Shown piece by piece: positions 33,153 to 43,330 of a stretch of 60,952 nt of DNA (within the stretch, counting starts at the first letter, position 1; the number at the start of each line of letters is the position of its first letter). Under the pieces are notes generated by a model. It did not search any database. It was not told the DNA's origin and saw only the letters and a program-made list of their open reading frames with translations. The stretch covers positions 333,797 to 394,748 of the forward strand of contig JBBHKE010001538.1 of NCBI GenBank assembly GCA_037447655.1. The letters run 5' to 3'. The translations under genes were made by a program, and so were the position numbers. The stretch comes from Zygnema cylindricum (lineage: Eukaryota; Streptophyta; Zygnematophyceae; Zygnematales; Zygnemataceae).

Positions 33153-34029
33153 GGAATTAGTGTGTAAGGTACTGTTCACTGAGAAAATTGACGCGATAGC
33201 CTTAGACCTTGTTTTTCTAGTAAGTCGGTGTTTGAATTTTCCCCGAACTGTTGGTGGAAGACGAAGAAAACGATGACGTAGACCTATAGAGAAAAAAAGA
33301 CCAGATCTGGACGGAATGGGTGATCCTAAAAATTGCGACGGAAATGCTGAGATTGGGAAAGATATCGGAGGGGAGCCGGCCGTAATTGACTCTTTGGGCG
33401 GCCCCCAGTAAGAACCTGAGCTTTTGGTGGTACCAGCCGAAAATTGTAAATTATTCCAGTCTGTTAGCATGTAACCAGAAGATTGTCCTATCTGAATGCA
33501 GCTAAATGCCGAAAACACACAAACGTACGCTAATTCCCGCAAACCATAATTACCAAGCAGTTCAGTCTATCGTGTATCACTGGAGTTAGTCTACTCAAAC
33601 GCTGTCTTTCACAATTCCACTCAAATCAAGCCACACCAAGCAAATTCATGTCACCTATGCAAAGCCACTTGCGGCCAGATATAATAAGCAAGAAACTATT
33701 CAGGGCCAACACGGCCACATGTAGTAAAGCAGAAAACCGTTAATCAAGACCAATCAAGGTCTGATCTAGGACCATGCAACGATGATGTCCTATGAAAAGG
33801 AAAAGAAACGCACCCTTCGCTAAGATCTCTAACCCACTAAACGAGTTCACTTGATAACCTAAATCTCGCGTGCACCTACAAGGATTGGTTACTCACCTAA
33901 AACAATAACATCCAGTAGGATACTGTAAATGTCTCATAACGATGCTCCAGTTCCAAGTTACGTAATCACACCACAGCTCAATGCCAAAGTAGTAAGTAGC
34001 CTGTTAGGGTACGCGTATCAGCTTTAAGC
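33153..34029. other. Low-copy-looking DNA between B3 and A3
   Basis: A 131-codon minus-strand frame (33147-33542, SYWGPPKESI, RLPPTVRGKFKHRLTRKT) overlaps a short plus-strand frame. I recognise neither, and compositional evidence is too weak to call a gene. The rest (33543-34029) shows nothing recognisable. The last five bases, TAAGC, are the A3 target site. Confidence 0.4.
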
Positions 34030-34746
34030 TATAGAAATTAATAGTATGTTTAAAGTATTTTCTAGATCTAAATATAAATATAGAAAGAAGCCGAGGCAGT
34101 CTACCTCTAACTTCCCTCTTCAACTCTCAAACTTGTCGCAGTCATTGAGAAGTTGGAGAGGAAGCTAGAGCCATGGCTACCTAGGCTATCCAGAGGTTTA
34201 TGGGAAATATGTATATTAGTTTATTTACCGTTGGGTTATTTACTAAAAGAGTACCCAAGGATTTGATCCTGATACCTGCCGGACAGTAAGCTGCTGGTAG
34301 CCGGTAGCCTTAACCGTTAAGTCTAGACATAGTGTTACGTATTATAGGGTTTGATAATTAGTTAAACATTAATACGTAGGATAGTTCATTTAACTGAAAC
34401 AGTTTTACGAGAGACATAGATCCAGTAATGTAAAAGTACGCATTACGGTACGGATAAGAAATAAATACCGCGCATTTATTTCTTTAGCAAAACAAATATC
34501 ACGCATATGTTTATTACAGCTACGATTTAATGTGAATTTAATCCAACGGCCAAAATTAACGTCGGGATCGCGGAAGAGAATTTCAGCAATTTGTGGTGAT
34601 CGCCACATCGGATGACACATGGCAAAATTACATTGGATCGTGGTATCTCCGGAGATTACTGCACCGAATCCGGATATAGCATGTGTCGACATTTAGGCCA
34701 TGTCGTACAATGTCCGTACAGAAAGTACACCGACAGGTGTACTTTT
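34030..34746 (+). repeat. A3 5' LTR, left part
   Basis: Matches 46586-47306 of the 3' LTR. It ends in the right arm of the GTAC hairpin, where the C array starts. The 5 bases before C are CTTTT and the 5 after are ATTTT, an imperfect 5-bp TSD. Confidence 0.9.
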
Positions 34747-35806
34747 TGTTGTTCATAGCCCTTTTCAGCCATGAATGTACCCTCGGAAGCACCACAGACT
34801 ACCCCAAAACAGCCTCCTTTGATTCCACTCAGAATTCTACAGAATAACCAAACCAAGCTGAAACTACTCAACCAGATAGTTCCAAGTCTACTAAGTATTC
34901 CCACCAAATTTCATATAATAATACCAAACCGAATAATCACAACATTCAGTCAAAGTTGCAGAAAAACAGCCTGCCATAACTTTGATAAATATGACCAACT
35001 TCACAATGAAGCCCCAAGCAAACCAGACATACAATAGGTCTGCAAATTCGCCACAATATTGCCAATACAAAGAGGAACACACATGCAAAATTTCAGATAA
35101 TTCTGCCAATAAAATTGAGAGCAATTCTCAGATGAAAATCCCAAGAAGGAGCAGAAACAGTTTCTGTCCAAAAAGTTCCTAAGTCTAGAAATGACTAAGT
35201 CCTACAAATATATACTACAGCTTACTACTAACTGTACGGAGGCATACCAGCCGTACGTAATCAATCGACTACCTCTATTAATGTGAGTGTACCTGAGAGC
35301 TACAGTAATAATTAATACACGGGACAAACATTGTTAAATATTTACAAGTCTTACGAATTCCGTCAAACAAATCAGGACCGTCGAAAATAAATATCATGTG
35401 ATGGACGCGATTTCGCGTCCCTCACCAAACTGACGGCGCTGCCGGCCGTAGCTCCGGTGGCGTCCAATTCATCACATGTTGACCGCCGCATTATGTTTCG
35501 TACCGCCGACGTACAATTTAAATCATTTCGAATGTTAATCATCGGATCGCTTCGCGATCCGCCGTCCATTTCTCCAACACATTCAACACTTTCGTCTATG
35601 TTTCTTCGCGTCACTTGAAGTCCAATTCTGTACGTTCAATACTCGTAGTACTTAGTATGCAAGCTGCTATGGTTGCGATGTGACCAGCGCAGCATGGCAG
35701 CACAATATCTTTTTCATACATGCTGCTATGTCTGCGGTGTGACCAGCGCAGCATGGCAGCATAGCAATGTGATATAGAGAGGACTAAAGGTTTCCAAAAA
35801 CCAACA
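34747..35806 (-). repeat. C array LTR 1 (outer, 3')
   Basis: 1060 bp. On the minus strand it starts TGTTGGTTTTTGGAAACC. U3 carries two copies of a ~65-bp GCGCAGCATGGCAGCA-containing repeat (about 35660-35770). The end carries the first gag codons. It differs from LTR 2 at only about seven positions by eye. Confidence 0.92.
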
Positions 35807-36494
35807 CTCCCCCAAACCTTTAGACTCTCTCAGCCACTAAGTCCACATTCTTCTACCATTACTCCCCCGATTCGCAGATCCATTCGAACCTCCACAGTAA
35901 ATCAAGATAGCATTAGAATCTTACACTGTACCCACGAAACATTTTGTACGCACGAAACGACACTTCCTCACGAAACTGACTTTTCAAAACAACACTCCCC
36001 CGAAAATTTAGTTTCGTGCATCTGGAATTAAATATGCCGCGTGTTAAAAATAACTATACCTTTCCGTACCTGCAAATTTCCTCCCTTTTTCCCTTTCGTT
36101 CAAACTTCACCACTACTTCCGCTGCGCTGCGTTGCTGCGTTGCGACGCGAACTGCTTTTGCCAATTCACCACTGCTCCAGCTGCGTTACTGCTCCAACTT
36201 CTTTCTGCCATTTCTTCCAAAAATGCGTCCTCTCCAAAAACCATTGCTACCGTTGCCTCTTCTTGAGTCTTAAAAAAAAAAAATTAAACTTTCTTTTCAA
36301 CTAATTTAAAGAAAAACAAAATGCAAAATTCGAAATTTTACATATATTACAGAATTTTAATGGTAGTCACCTCCGTAAACTTACTTTTCACGCCGTCTTC
36401 TTTTAACCACTTTCGGAACGTGTTTTCTTCTACTAGTGTTCTTTTGAGTCCTGCCTGTTTTCTTTGTTTTCTTAATGAATTTTTGTGATTTATG
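35807..36494 (-). other. C unit 1 3' non-coding region with repeated PPT-like motifs
   Basis: Plus strand: AACACTCCCCC occurs at the LTR/PPT border (35803-35813) and again at 35991-36001, with another ACTCCCCC near 35864. The minus strand thus has three GGGGGAGT tracts within 200 bp. A GC-rich GCTGCGCTGCGTTGC stretch lies at about 36121-36150. Plus-strand frames here (36016-36304) look like chance frames. The same layout recurs in unit 2 at 38848-39421. Confidence 0.7.
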
Positions 36495-37052
36495 TTAGTT
36501 TACATCTTTGTCACCATTTTCTACCCTTTTAATGTCATCAATTCTAATTCCTGCCTTTTTCTTCACTAATCTCTTCTTCCAGGTTTCTTTTCCTATTTTT
36601 CCAATTTTTGCAGTTTTATTTCGTTTTCCAAAATTACAAACTCCCTCTCTTACCCCAATAATCTGAACATTTTTCCTCTCATCTTCTCTAAGGTCATTAA
36701 ATTCCACATCCACATTATTTTTCTGTTCCACTATCACTTCCTCATCTTTTCCTCCCACTCCTTTTACTTCACTTAACTCTCCCTCTTGTAAGCATTTTTC
36801 TCTCACCAATCTGTCACCAGAAAAAGTTTCAAAAACCGCGTCCTTTTCTGTCTCCTTTTCCGCCACACCATCTTCGGTGACAATTATTTTTCCCCCTCTG
36901 TCCTCGTTCTCCATATTTCCAAAAATGACGTTCGGCAAATAAACAAATTTCTCGAAAGAAGGTGTAACCCTTTTATCTTCACAATATTTCCTCGGATCAG
37001 TAAATGCATTCTGTTGCTTTTGTATATGGGGCTGAACTCGGTTGTTGTCCAA
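36495..37052 (-). pseudogene. C unit 1 gag C-terminal extension, truncated by stop
   Basis: The minus-strand frame lies -1 relative to the gag frame and overlaps its end. It is rich in E/K/D and continues, without an ATG, from the H-x4-C half of the gag zinc knuckle. A TAA (plus strand TTA at 36495-36497) ends it at about 185 codons from the TTG at 37052; in unit 2 the same codon is TTA (Leu) and the frame continues 38 codons into a basic tail. No similarity to known copia pol domains is visible. Confidence 0.6.
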
Positions 37053-37813
37053 CCCTTCTCTGAAATTTCCTGTGAGACATGCACTTTTATATAGAGGACA
37101 TACCCTGAAAGTATGTCTACATCATTAAAATAAAAACAATTTTCTTCCCTACAACTTCTCTTATTTCTTTGAAACTGTGATCTGACACTTTGAAAATTCC
37201 CCCTAATCTTTAGAGCCTCATTATTGGCCTCTTCATCTAAAACACACCTGATTGCTAATTGTAAGTTCCAATCATTTTTATCAACTTGTTTTAATCTATC
37301 TAAAGCACACCTATATTCCTTAGGTAATCCTTTCATTAACAAAAAAACCTTTTGAGCATTTGTAAAGTTTCCACCTGCAATCTCATTTTCTACAAACAAT
37401 ATTTGTAACCCTATACAATAATTCATCATACTACCTCCATCATACTTATACTCAACTATTTTTGTGACACTACTCATCCAATGATACACGGATGTCTTTT
37501 GATATCCACATTCTAAGCACTTCCATAACTCAGCTGCACTTTCCAGACCAAGGTAAGTCAATACAAATTCCTCATTCAAAGATAGCTTGATAATCAGCAT
37601 ACACTCATTGTTCTTCTCCTCCCATCCAACCGATGATTCAACACATGTCCCGTCCACCACATCCATTAGCTTCCTCGACTTGAAGTAGCTCTCCATCATA
37701 CTCCTCCAATAGTAATATTTAGAACCATCAAATATGGGCAGGGTTGATTCATCCAAAATGGGTAGCCATGGGCGTGGGCCCATAACCTGTTGTTCATAGC
37801 CCTTTTCAGCCAT
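36884..37813 (-). CDS. C unit 1 Gag (start in LTR)
   Basis: About 309 codons from the LTR-internal ATG at 37811-37813 (MAEKGYEQQVMGPRPWLPIL). The frame is open upstream to 37948, encoding a hydrophobic stretch, but the nearer ATG matches the start position in other families. Domain features: STLPIFDGSKYYYWRSMMESYF near the N-terminus, WEEKNNECMLIIKLSL, SMMNYCIGLQILFVENEIAGG, LLMKGLPKEYRCALDRLKQ, LQLAIRCVLDEEAN. This is a copia-type Gag (UBN2-like) similar to that of family B. The knuckle begins CFYF (Cys to Phe) and the frame then slips, so the HX4C half is in another frame. Confidence 0.78.
   Translation of the reverse strand: MAEKGYEQQVMGPRPWLPILDESTLPIFDGSKYYYWRSMMESYFKSRKLMDVVDGTCVESSVGWEEKNNECMLIIKLSLNEEFVLTYLGLESAAELWKCLECGYQKTSVYHWMSSVTKIVEYKYDGGSMMNYCIGLQILFVENEIAGGNFTNAQKVFLLMKGLPKEYRCALDRLKQVDKNDWNLQLAIRCVLDEEANNEALKIRGNFQSVRSQFQRNKRSCREENCFYFNDVDILSGYVLYIKVHVSQEISEKGWTTTEFSPIYKSNRMHLLIRGNIVKIKGLHLLSRNLFICRTSFLEIWRTRTEGEK
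37773..37787 (-). promoter_or_regulatory. C unit 1 primer binding site
   Basis: The minus strand GGTTATGGGCCCACG matches the iMet anticodon-arm complement at 14 of 15 positions, abutting LTR 2. It is read in frame as Q-V-M-G-P in gag. Confidence 0.8.
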
Positions 37814-38847
37814 GAATGTACCCTCGGAAGCACCACAAACTACCCCAAAACAGCCTCTTTTGATTCCACTCAGAATTCTACAGAATAACCAAACCAAGCT
37901 GAAACTACTCAACCAGATAGTTCCAAGTCCACTAAGTATTCCCACCAAATTTCATATAATAATACCAAACCGAATAATCACAACATTCAGTCAAAGTTGC
38001 AGAAAAACAGCCTGCCAGAACTTTGATAAATATGACCAACTTCACAATGAATCCCCAAGCAAACCAGACATACAATAGGTCTGCAAATTCGCCACAATAT
38101 TGCCAATACAAAGAGGAACACACATGCAAAATTTCAGATAATTCTGCCAATAAAATTGAGAGCAATTCTCAGATGAAAATCCCAAGAAGGAGCAGAAACA
38201 GTTTCTGTCCAAAAAGTTCCTAAGTCTAGAAATGACTAAGTCCTACAAATATATACTACAGCTTACTACTAACTGTACGGAGGCATACCAGCCGTACGTA
38301 ATCAATCGACTACCTCTATTAATGTGAGTGTACCTGAGAGCTACAATAATAATTAATACACGGGACAAACATTGTTAAATATTTACAAGTCTTACGAATT
38401 CCGTCAAACAAATCAGGACCGTCGAAAATAAATATCATGTGATGGACGCGATTTCGCGTCCCTCACCAAACTGACGGCGCTGCCGTCCGTAGCTCCGGTG
38501 GCGTCCAATTCATCACATGTTGACCGCCGCATTATGTTTCGTACCGCCGACGTACAATTTAAATCATTTCGAATGTTAATCATCGGATCGCTTCGCGATC
38601 CGCCGTCCATTTCTCCAACACATTCAACACTTTCGTCTATGTTTCTTCGCGTCACTTGAAGTCCAATTCTGTACGTTCAATACTCGTAGTACTTAGTATG
38701 CAAGCTGCTATGGCTGCGATGTGACCAGCGCAGCATGGCAGCACAATATCTTTTTCATACATGCTGCTATGTCTGCGGTGTGACCAGCGCAGCATGGCAG
38801 CATAGCAATGTGATATAGAGAGGACTAAAGGTTTCCAAAAACCAACA
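37788..38847 (-). repeat. C array LTR 2 (central, shared)
   Basis: 1060 bp, serving as 5' LTR of unit 1 and 3' LTR of unit 2. PBS lies on its low-coordinate side and PPT on its high-coordinate side, so it is a junction LTR of a true head-to-tail array. Confidence 0.92.
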
Positions 38848-39421
38848 CTCCCCCAAACCTTTAGACTCTCTCAGCCACTAAGTCCACATTCTTCTACCAT
38901 TACTCCCCCGATTCGCAGATCCATTCGAACCTCCACAGTAAATCAAGATAGCATTAGAATCTTACACTGTACCCACGAAACATTTTGTACGCACGAAACG
39001 ACACTTCCTCACGAAACTGACTTTTCAAAACAACACTCCCCCGAAAATTTAGTTTCGTGCATCTGGAATTAAATATGCCGCGTGTTAAAAATAACTGTAC
39101 CTTTCCGTACCTGCAAATTTCCTCCCTTTTTCCCTTTCGTTCAAACTTCACCACTACTTCCGCTGCGCTGCGTTGCTGCGTTGCGACGCGAACTGTTTTT
39201 GCCAATTCACCACTGCTCCAGCTGCGTTACTGCTCCAACTTCTTTCTGCCATTTCTTCCAAAAATGCGTCCTCTCCAAAAACCATTGCTACCGTTGCCTC
39301 TTCTTGAGTCTTAAAAAAAAAAAATTAAACTTTCTTTTCAACTAATTTAAAGAAAAACAAAATGCAAAATTCGAAATTTTACATATATTACAGAATTTTA
39401 ATGGTTGTCACCTCCGTAAAC

Positions 39422-40093
39422 TTACTTTTCACGCCGTCTTCTTTTAACCACTTTCGGAACATGTTTTCTTCTACTAGTGTTCTTTTGAGTCCTGCCTGTT
39501 TTCTTTGTTTTCTTAATGAATTTTTGTGATTTATGTAAGTTTACATCTTTGTCACCGTTTTCTACCCTTTTAATGTCATCAATTCTAATTCCTGCCTTTT
39601 TCTTCACTAATCTCTTCTTCCAGGTTTCTTTTCCTATTTTTCCAATTTTTGCAGTTTTATTTCGTTTTCCAAAATTACAAACTCCCTCTCTTACCCCAAT
39701 AATCTGAACATTTTTCCTCTCATCTTCTCTAAGGTCATTAAATTCCACATCCACATTATTTTTCTGTTCCACTATCACTTCCTCATCTTTTCCTCCCACT
39801 CCTTTTACTTCACTTAACTCTCCCTCTTGTAAGCATTTTTCTCTCACCAATCTGTCACCAGAAAAAGTTTCAAAAACCGCGTCCTTTTCTGTCTCCTTTT
39901 CCGCCACACCATCTTCGGTGACAATTATTTTTCCCCCTCTGTCCTCGTTCTCCATATTTCCAAAAATGACGTTCGGCAAATAAACAAATTTCTCGAAAGA
40001 AGGTGTAACCCTTTTATCTTCACAATATTTCCTCGGATCAGTAAATGCATTCTGTTGCTTTTGTATATGGGGCTGAACTCGGTTGTTGTCCAA
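39422..40093 (-). CDS. C unit 2 gag C-terminal extension, 223 codons
   Basis: Minus-strand frame shifted -1 relative to unit 2 gag. It has no ATG; the first listed codon is TTG, and the frame is open further upstream through the HTFRVCP segment at 40139-40156. That segment is the HX4C half of the CCHC knuckle whose first half (TGT..TTT at 40168-40179) lies in the gag frame, with 11 instead of 12 bases between. The product would be highly charged (acidic middle, basic end with KKTKKTGRTQK and KVVKRRRREK, NLS-like). Two of three visible differences from unit 1 within it are synonymous. Role unknown; probably a Gag extension, or expressed only if the ribosome shifts frame. Confidence 0.6.
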   Translation of the reverse strand: MDNNRVQPHIQKQQNAFTDPRKYCEDKRVTPSFEKFVYLPNVIFGNMENEDRGGKIIVTEDGVAEKETEKDAVFETFSGDRLVREKCLQEGELSEVKGVGGKDEEVIVEQKNNVDVEFNDLREDERKNVQIIGVREGVCNFGKRNKTAKIGKIGKETWKKRLVKKKAGIRIDDIKRVENGDKDVNLHKSQKFIKKTKKTGRTQKNTSRRKHVPKVVKRRRREK

Positions 40094-40854
40094 CCCTTCT
40101 CTGAAATTTCCTGTGAGACATGCACTTTTATATAGAGGACATACCCTGAAAGTATGTCTACATCATTAAAATAAAAACAATTTTCTTCCCTACAACTTCT
40201 CTTATTTCTTTGAAACTGTGATCTGACACTTTGAAAATTCCCCCTAATCTTTAGAGCCTCATTATTGGCCTCTTCATCTAAAACACACCTGATTGCTAAT
40301 TGTAAGTTCCAATCATTTTTATCAACTTGTTTTAATCTATCTAAAGCACACCTATATTCCTTAGGTAATCCTTTCATTAACAAAAAAACCTTTTGAGCAT
40401 TTGTAAAGTTTCCACCTGCAATCTCATTTTCTACAAACAATATTTGTAACCCTATACAATAATTCATCATACTACCTCCATCATACTTATACTCAACTAT
40501 TTTTGTGACACTACTCATCCAATGATACACGGATGTCTTTTGATATCCACATTCTAAGCACTTCCATAACTCAGCTGCACTTTCCAGACCAAGGTAAGTC
40601 AATACAAATTCCTCATTCAAAGATAGCTTGATAATCAGCATACACTCATTGTTCTTCTCCTCCCATCCAACCGATGATTCAACACATGTCCCGTCCACCA
40701 CATCCATTAGCTTCCTCGACTTGAAGTAGCTCTCCATCATACTCCTCCAATAGTAATATTTAGAACCATCAAATATGGGCAGGGTTGATTCATCCAAAAT
40801 GGGTAGCCATGGGCGTGGGCCCATAACCTGTTGTTCATAGCCCTTTTCAGCCAT
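39925..40854 (-). CDS. C unit 2 Gag (start in LTR)
   Basis: Identical in layout to the unit 1 Gag. ATG at 40852-40854 in LTR 3, PBS-encoded QVMGP, then the copia Gag core and the same broken knuckle, ending at 39925 after about 309 codons. No interruption occurs in the Gag core in either unit. The codons after the knuckle are in the old alternative frame and show no recognisable domain. Confidence 0.78.
   Translation of the reverse strand: MAEKGYEQQVMGPRPWLPILDESTLPIFDGSKYYYWRSMMESYFKSRKLMDVVDGTCVESSVGWEEKNNECMLIIKLSLNEEFVLTYLGLESAAELWKCLECGYQKTSVYHWMSSVTKIVEYKYDGGSMMNYCIGLQILFVENEIAGGNFTNAQKVFLLMKGLPKEYRCALDRLKQVDKNDWNLQLAIRCVLDEEANNEALKIRGNFQSVRSQFQRNKRSCREENCFYFNDVDILSGYVLYIKVHVSQEISEKGWTTTEFSPIYKSNRMHLLIRGNIVKIKGLHLLSRNLFICRTSFLEIWRTRTEGEK
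40814..40828 (-). promoter_or_regulatory. C unit 2 primer binding site
   Basis: Same 15-base motif as unit 1 (GGTTATGGGCCCACG on the minus strand), with no spacer to LTR 3. Confidence 0.8.
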
Positions 40855-41888
40855 GAATGTACCCTCGGAAGCACCACAAACTACCCCAAAACAGCCTCTT
40901 TTGATTCCACTCAGAATTCTACAGAATAACCAAACCAAGCTGAAACTACTCAACCAGATAGTTCCAAGTCCACTAAGTATTCCCACCAAATTTCATATAA
41001 TAATACCAAACCGAATAATCACAACATTCAGTCAAAGTTGCAGAAAAACAGCCTGCCAGAACTTTGATAAATATGACCAACTTCACAATGAAGCCCCAAG
41101 CAAACCAGACATACAAAAGATCTGCAAATTCGCCACAATATTGCCAATACAAAGAGGAACACACATGCTAAATTTCAGATAATTCTGCCAATAAAACTGA
41201 GAGCAATTCTCAGATGAAAATCCCAAGAAGGAGCAGAAACAGTTTCTGTCCAAAAAGTTCCTAAGTCTAGAAATGACTAAGTCCTACAAATATATACTAC
41301 AGCTTACTACTAACTGTACGGAGGCATACCAGCCGTACGTAATCAATCGACTACCTCTATTAATGTGAGTGTACCTGAGAGCTACAGTAATAATTAATAC
41401 ACGGGACAAACATTGTTAAATATTTACAAGTCTTACGAATTCCGTCAAACAAATCAGGACCGTCGAAAATAAATATCATGTGATGGACGCGATTTCGCGC
41501 CCCTCACCAAACTGACGGCGCTGCCGTCCGTAGCTCCGGTGGCGTCCAATTCATCACATGTTGACCGCCGCATTATGTTTCGTACGGCCGACGTACAATT
41601 TAAATCATTTCGAATGTTAATCATCGGATCGCTTCGCGATCCGCCGTCCATTTCTCCAACACATTCAACACTTTCGTCTATGTTTCTTCGCGTCACTTGA
41701 AGTCCAATTCCGTACGTTCAATACTCTTAGTACTTAGTATGGAAGCTGCTATGGCTGCGATGTGACCAGCGCAGCATGGCAGCACAATATCTTTTTCATA
41801 CATGCTGCTATGTCTGCGGTGTGACCAGCGCAGCATGGCAGCATAGCAATGTGATATAGAGAGGACTAAAGGTTTCCAAAAACCAACA
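40829..41888 (-). repeat. C array LTR 3 (outer, 5')
   Basis: 1060 bp, about ten differences from LTR 2 by eye. It ends on the plus strand at ...AAACCAACA (41888), followed by ATTTT and the resumed A3 LTR. Confidence 0.92.
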
Positions 41889-42235
41889 ATTTTGTGTACA
41901 GAAGTGTACTCTGATTGGCTTCGTACATCAGTAGATAGAGTCTGTGAGAGAGATAGGACTTAGAAAAATTAGGAGATAGAACCCTCTCTCCTAGAGAGCT
42001 TCTATACAAAAGGTCAACTTTGACCCTCCATAACTTACTGCTCAGGGGAGCAAATTCAGAGATTCTTTTTGCTATCGACTCAGGGGAGTCTTACCTTCAC
42101 AAGGGTGAAGTTGGTCAGTGTTTTTGTCTGCTAGGGTGGCAGTTATTCTTGCTGAAATACAAACGGGTCAGGGTTATCCTAGAGGCTTTTTGGAAGCTGT
42201 CCACTCTAAGGACTTATGGAGGTCTCAAACTTTCA
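41889..42235 (+). repeat. A3 5' LTR, right part
   Basis: Resumes TTTTGTGTACAGAAGTGTAC exactly where the left part stopped (compare 3' LTR at about 47306) and ends ACTTTCA before the PBS. It contains the LTR-encoded gag start ATGGAGGTCTCAAAC at 42216. Confidence 0.9.
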
Positions 42236-43330
42236 GGTTATGGGCCTACCCTCTAGGGTACAAATCATTAATGGAATTGGCTTCATATACTAAGAAAGTA
42301 TGATGATAGGAGCTCTATGCGAAAAAAGGTTTTGTGGGATAGTGAGTGGACGATTTGGGCGTCTATCAAGTCTTCGAATTCCTCCAGGGTTAGAAGGAAG
42401 CACATTCACAAAGAAAGGAGGTCCATTTTCAACAGAGGAGATAAAAGAATGAGAGGTGGTGGACAAAGGAGCGGAGAAGGAGACGACCACACCAATAGTA
42501 ACCGGTTCAGCATTCATGTCACCTATTCCGAGGAACGAGGAGAATGATACTCAAACTTGGGATTTCAACAATATAGTGGCAAAGCACTTCATCCTACGCC
42601 ATCTTACTCAAGGACTTGCATGTCCTTATTTCCAGGTAGAAAGGGCATCCATTTTGTGGATGGCTCTCATAGAGATGTACCGAAGTGGTACGATTCAGCA
42701 ACAACAGTTGGCTGATCAGAAAGTTAAAGAATATGTATACAAAGGGGGGAAAATGTTGGATTTTTGCAATGAGCTTGCTACACTCTTCATGGAGCTAGAG
42801 AGTGCGGGAAAAGATTTTAGTGAAAAAGAAAAGGTTAACTGTTTACTGATGAAGTTACCCAATGGGTTCGAGAACATAGTCAACCGTGTGCAGGACAAAC
42901 TGGACTCAAGGTGGATATATAACTCAGTGGCAGGGATGATTCTCGTTTGGGAGAATACGATTGAGATCCGAAGGGGAGGAAAGAGTGGCCAAGCCTTGGC
43001 AACTTCAACCGATTAGAGGAACAAGGATACTCGGAAACCGGTCGGAATCTATGGGGAAAGGGAGCAGAAAAATCAGGCCGACGAGTTCGGACCAAGGTCT
43101 CCCAAAGGTTTATGTCATTTTTGTAAGAAACCGAGGCACTATATGGCAGAGTGCACTAAGCTAATCAAGCTTCGGTTAAAATAGGGGCAGACCGGTGGTA
43201 CCCCGAGAGGTAAGAAAAAGGTACTTGTGACACAGGTACATGAGGCGGAATCCAAGGACGAGGACGATGAGCTCCTTTTGGATGAGGAGTTGGAGGCGAA
43301 AAAGGAGGTCGAATTCCACAAAGGCACAAT
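42216..43330 (+). pseudogene. A3 gag (broken)
   Basis: The start in the LTR reads MEVSNFQVMGLPSRV, but a TAA near 42291 ends that frame. 42456-43016 is a 186-codon frame with ENDTQTWDFNNIVAKHFILRH, QQQQLADQKVKEYVYKGGKMLDF and CLLMKLPNGFENIV. A stop at 43014 follows. The knuckle CHFCKKPRHYMAEC lies at about 43109-43150 (Gly to Arg before the His), then stops and frameshifts through the acidic linker. Confidence 0.84.
42236..42250 (+). promoter_or_regulatory. A3 primer binding site
   Basis: GGTTATGGGCCTACC, one mismatch from the A2/A4 site, directly after the LTR CA. Confidence 0.75.

Larger units (their letters stand above)
34747..41888 (-). mobile_element. Family-C gag-only copia array (LTR-internal-LTR-internal-LTR)
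   Basis: 7142 bp on the minus strand: LTRs at 34747-35806, 37788-38847 and 40829-41888 (1060 bp each), with internal regions 35807-37787 and 38848-40828 (1981 bp each); repeat unit 3041 bp. Each internal region has a PBS, gag and a charged extension frame but no protease, integrase, RT or RNase H. By eye the units differ at about 1% or less, so the array is young. Termini TGTTGG...GAACAACA, PPT TTTGGGGGAG and a gag of family-B type suggest a non-autonomous relative of B. Imperfect TSD CTTTT/ATTTT. Confidence 0.93.

Noticed and set aside
33147-33542. 131-codon minus-strand frame as a host gene
   Set aside because: No recognisable domain, an overlapping opposite-strand frame in part, and an end that runs into the B3 LTR. 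Kept only as a note in the region entry.
36016-36304. Plus-strand 85-87-codon frames in C units (also 39057-39345)
   Set aside because: Two overlapping frames lie antisense to the element in its 3' non-coding part, with low-complexity F/L/P content. They repeat only because the unit repeats.
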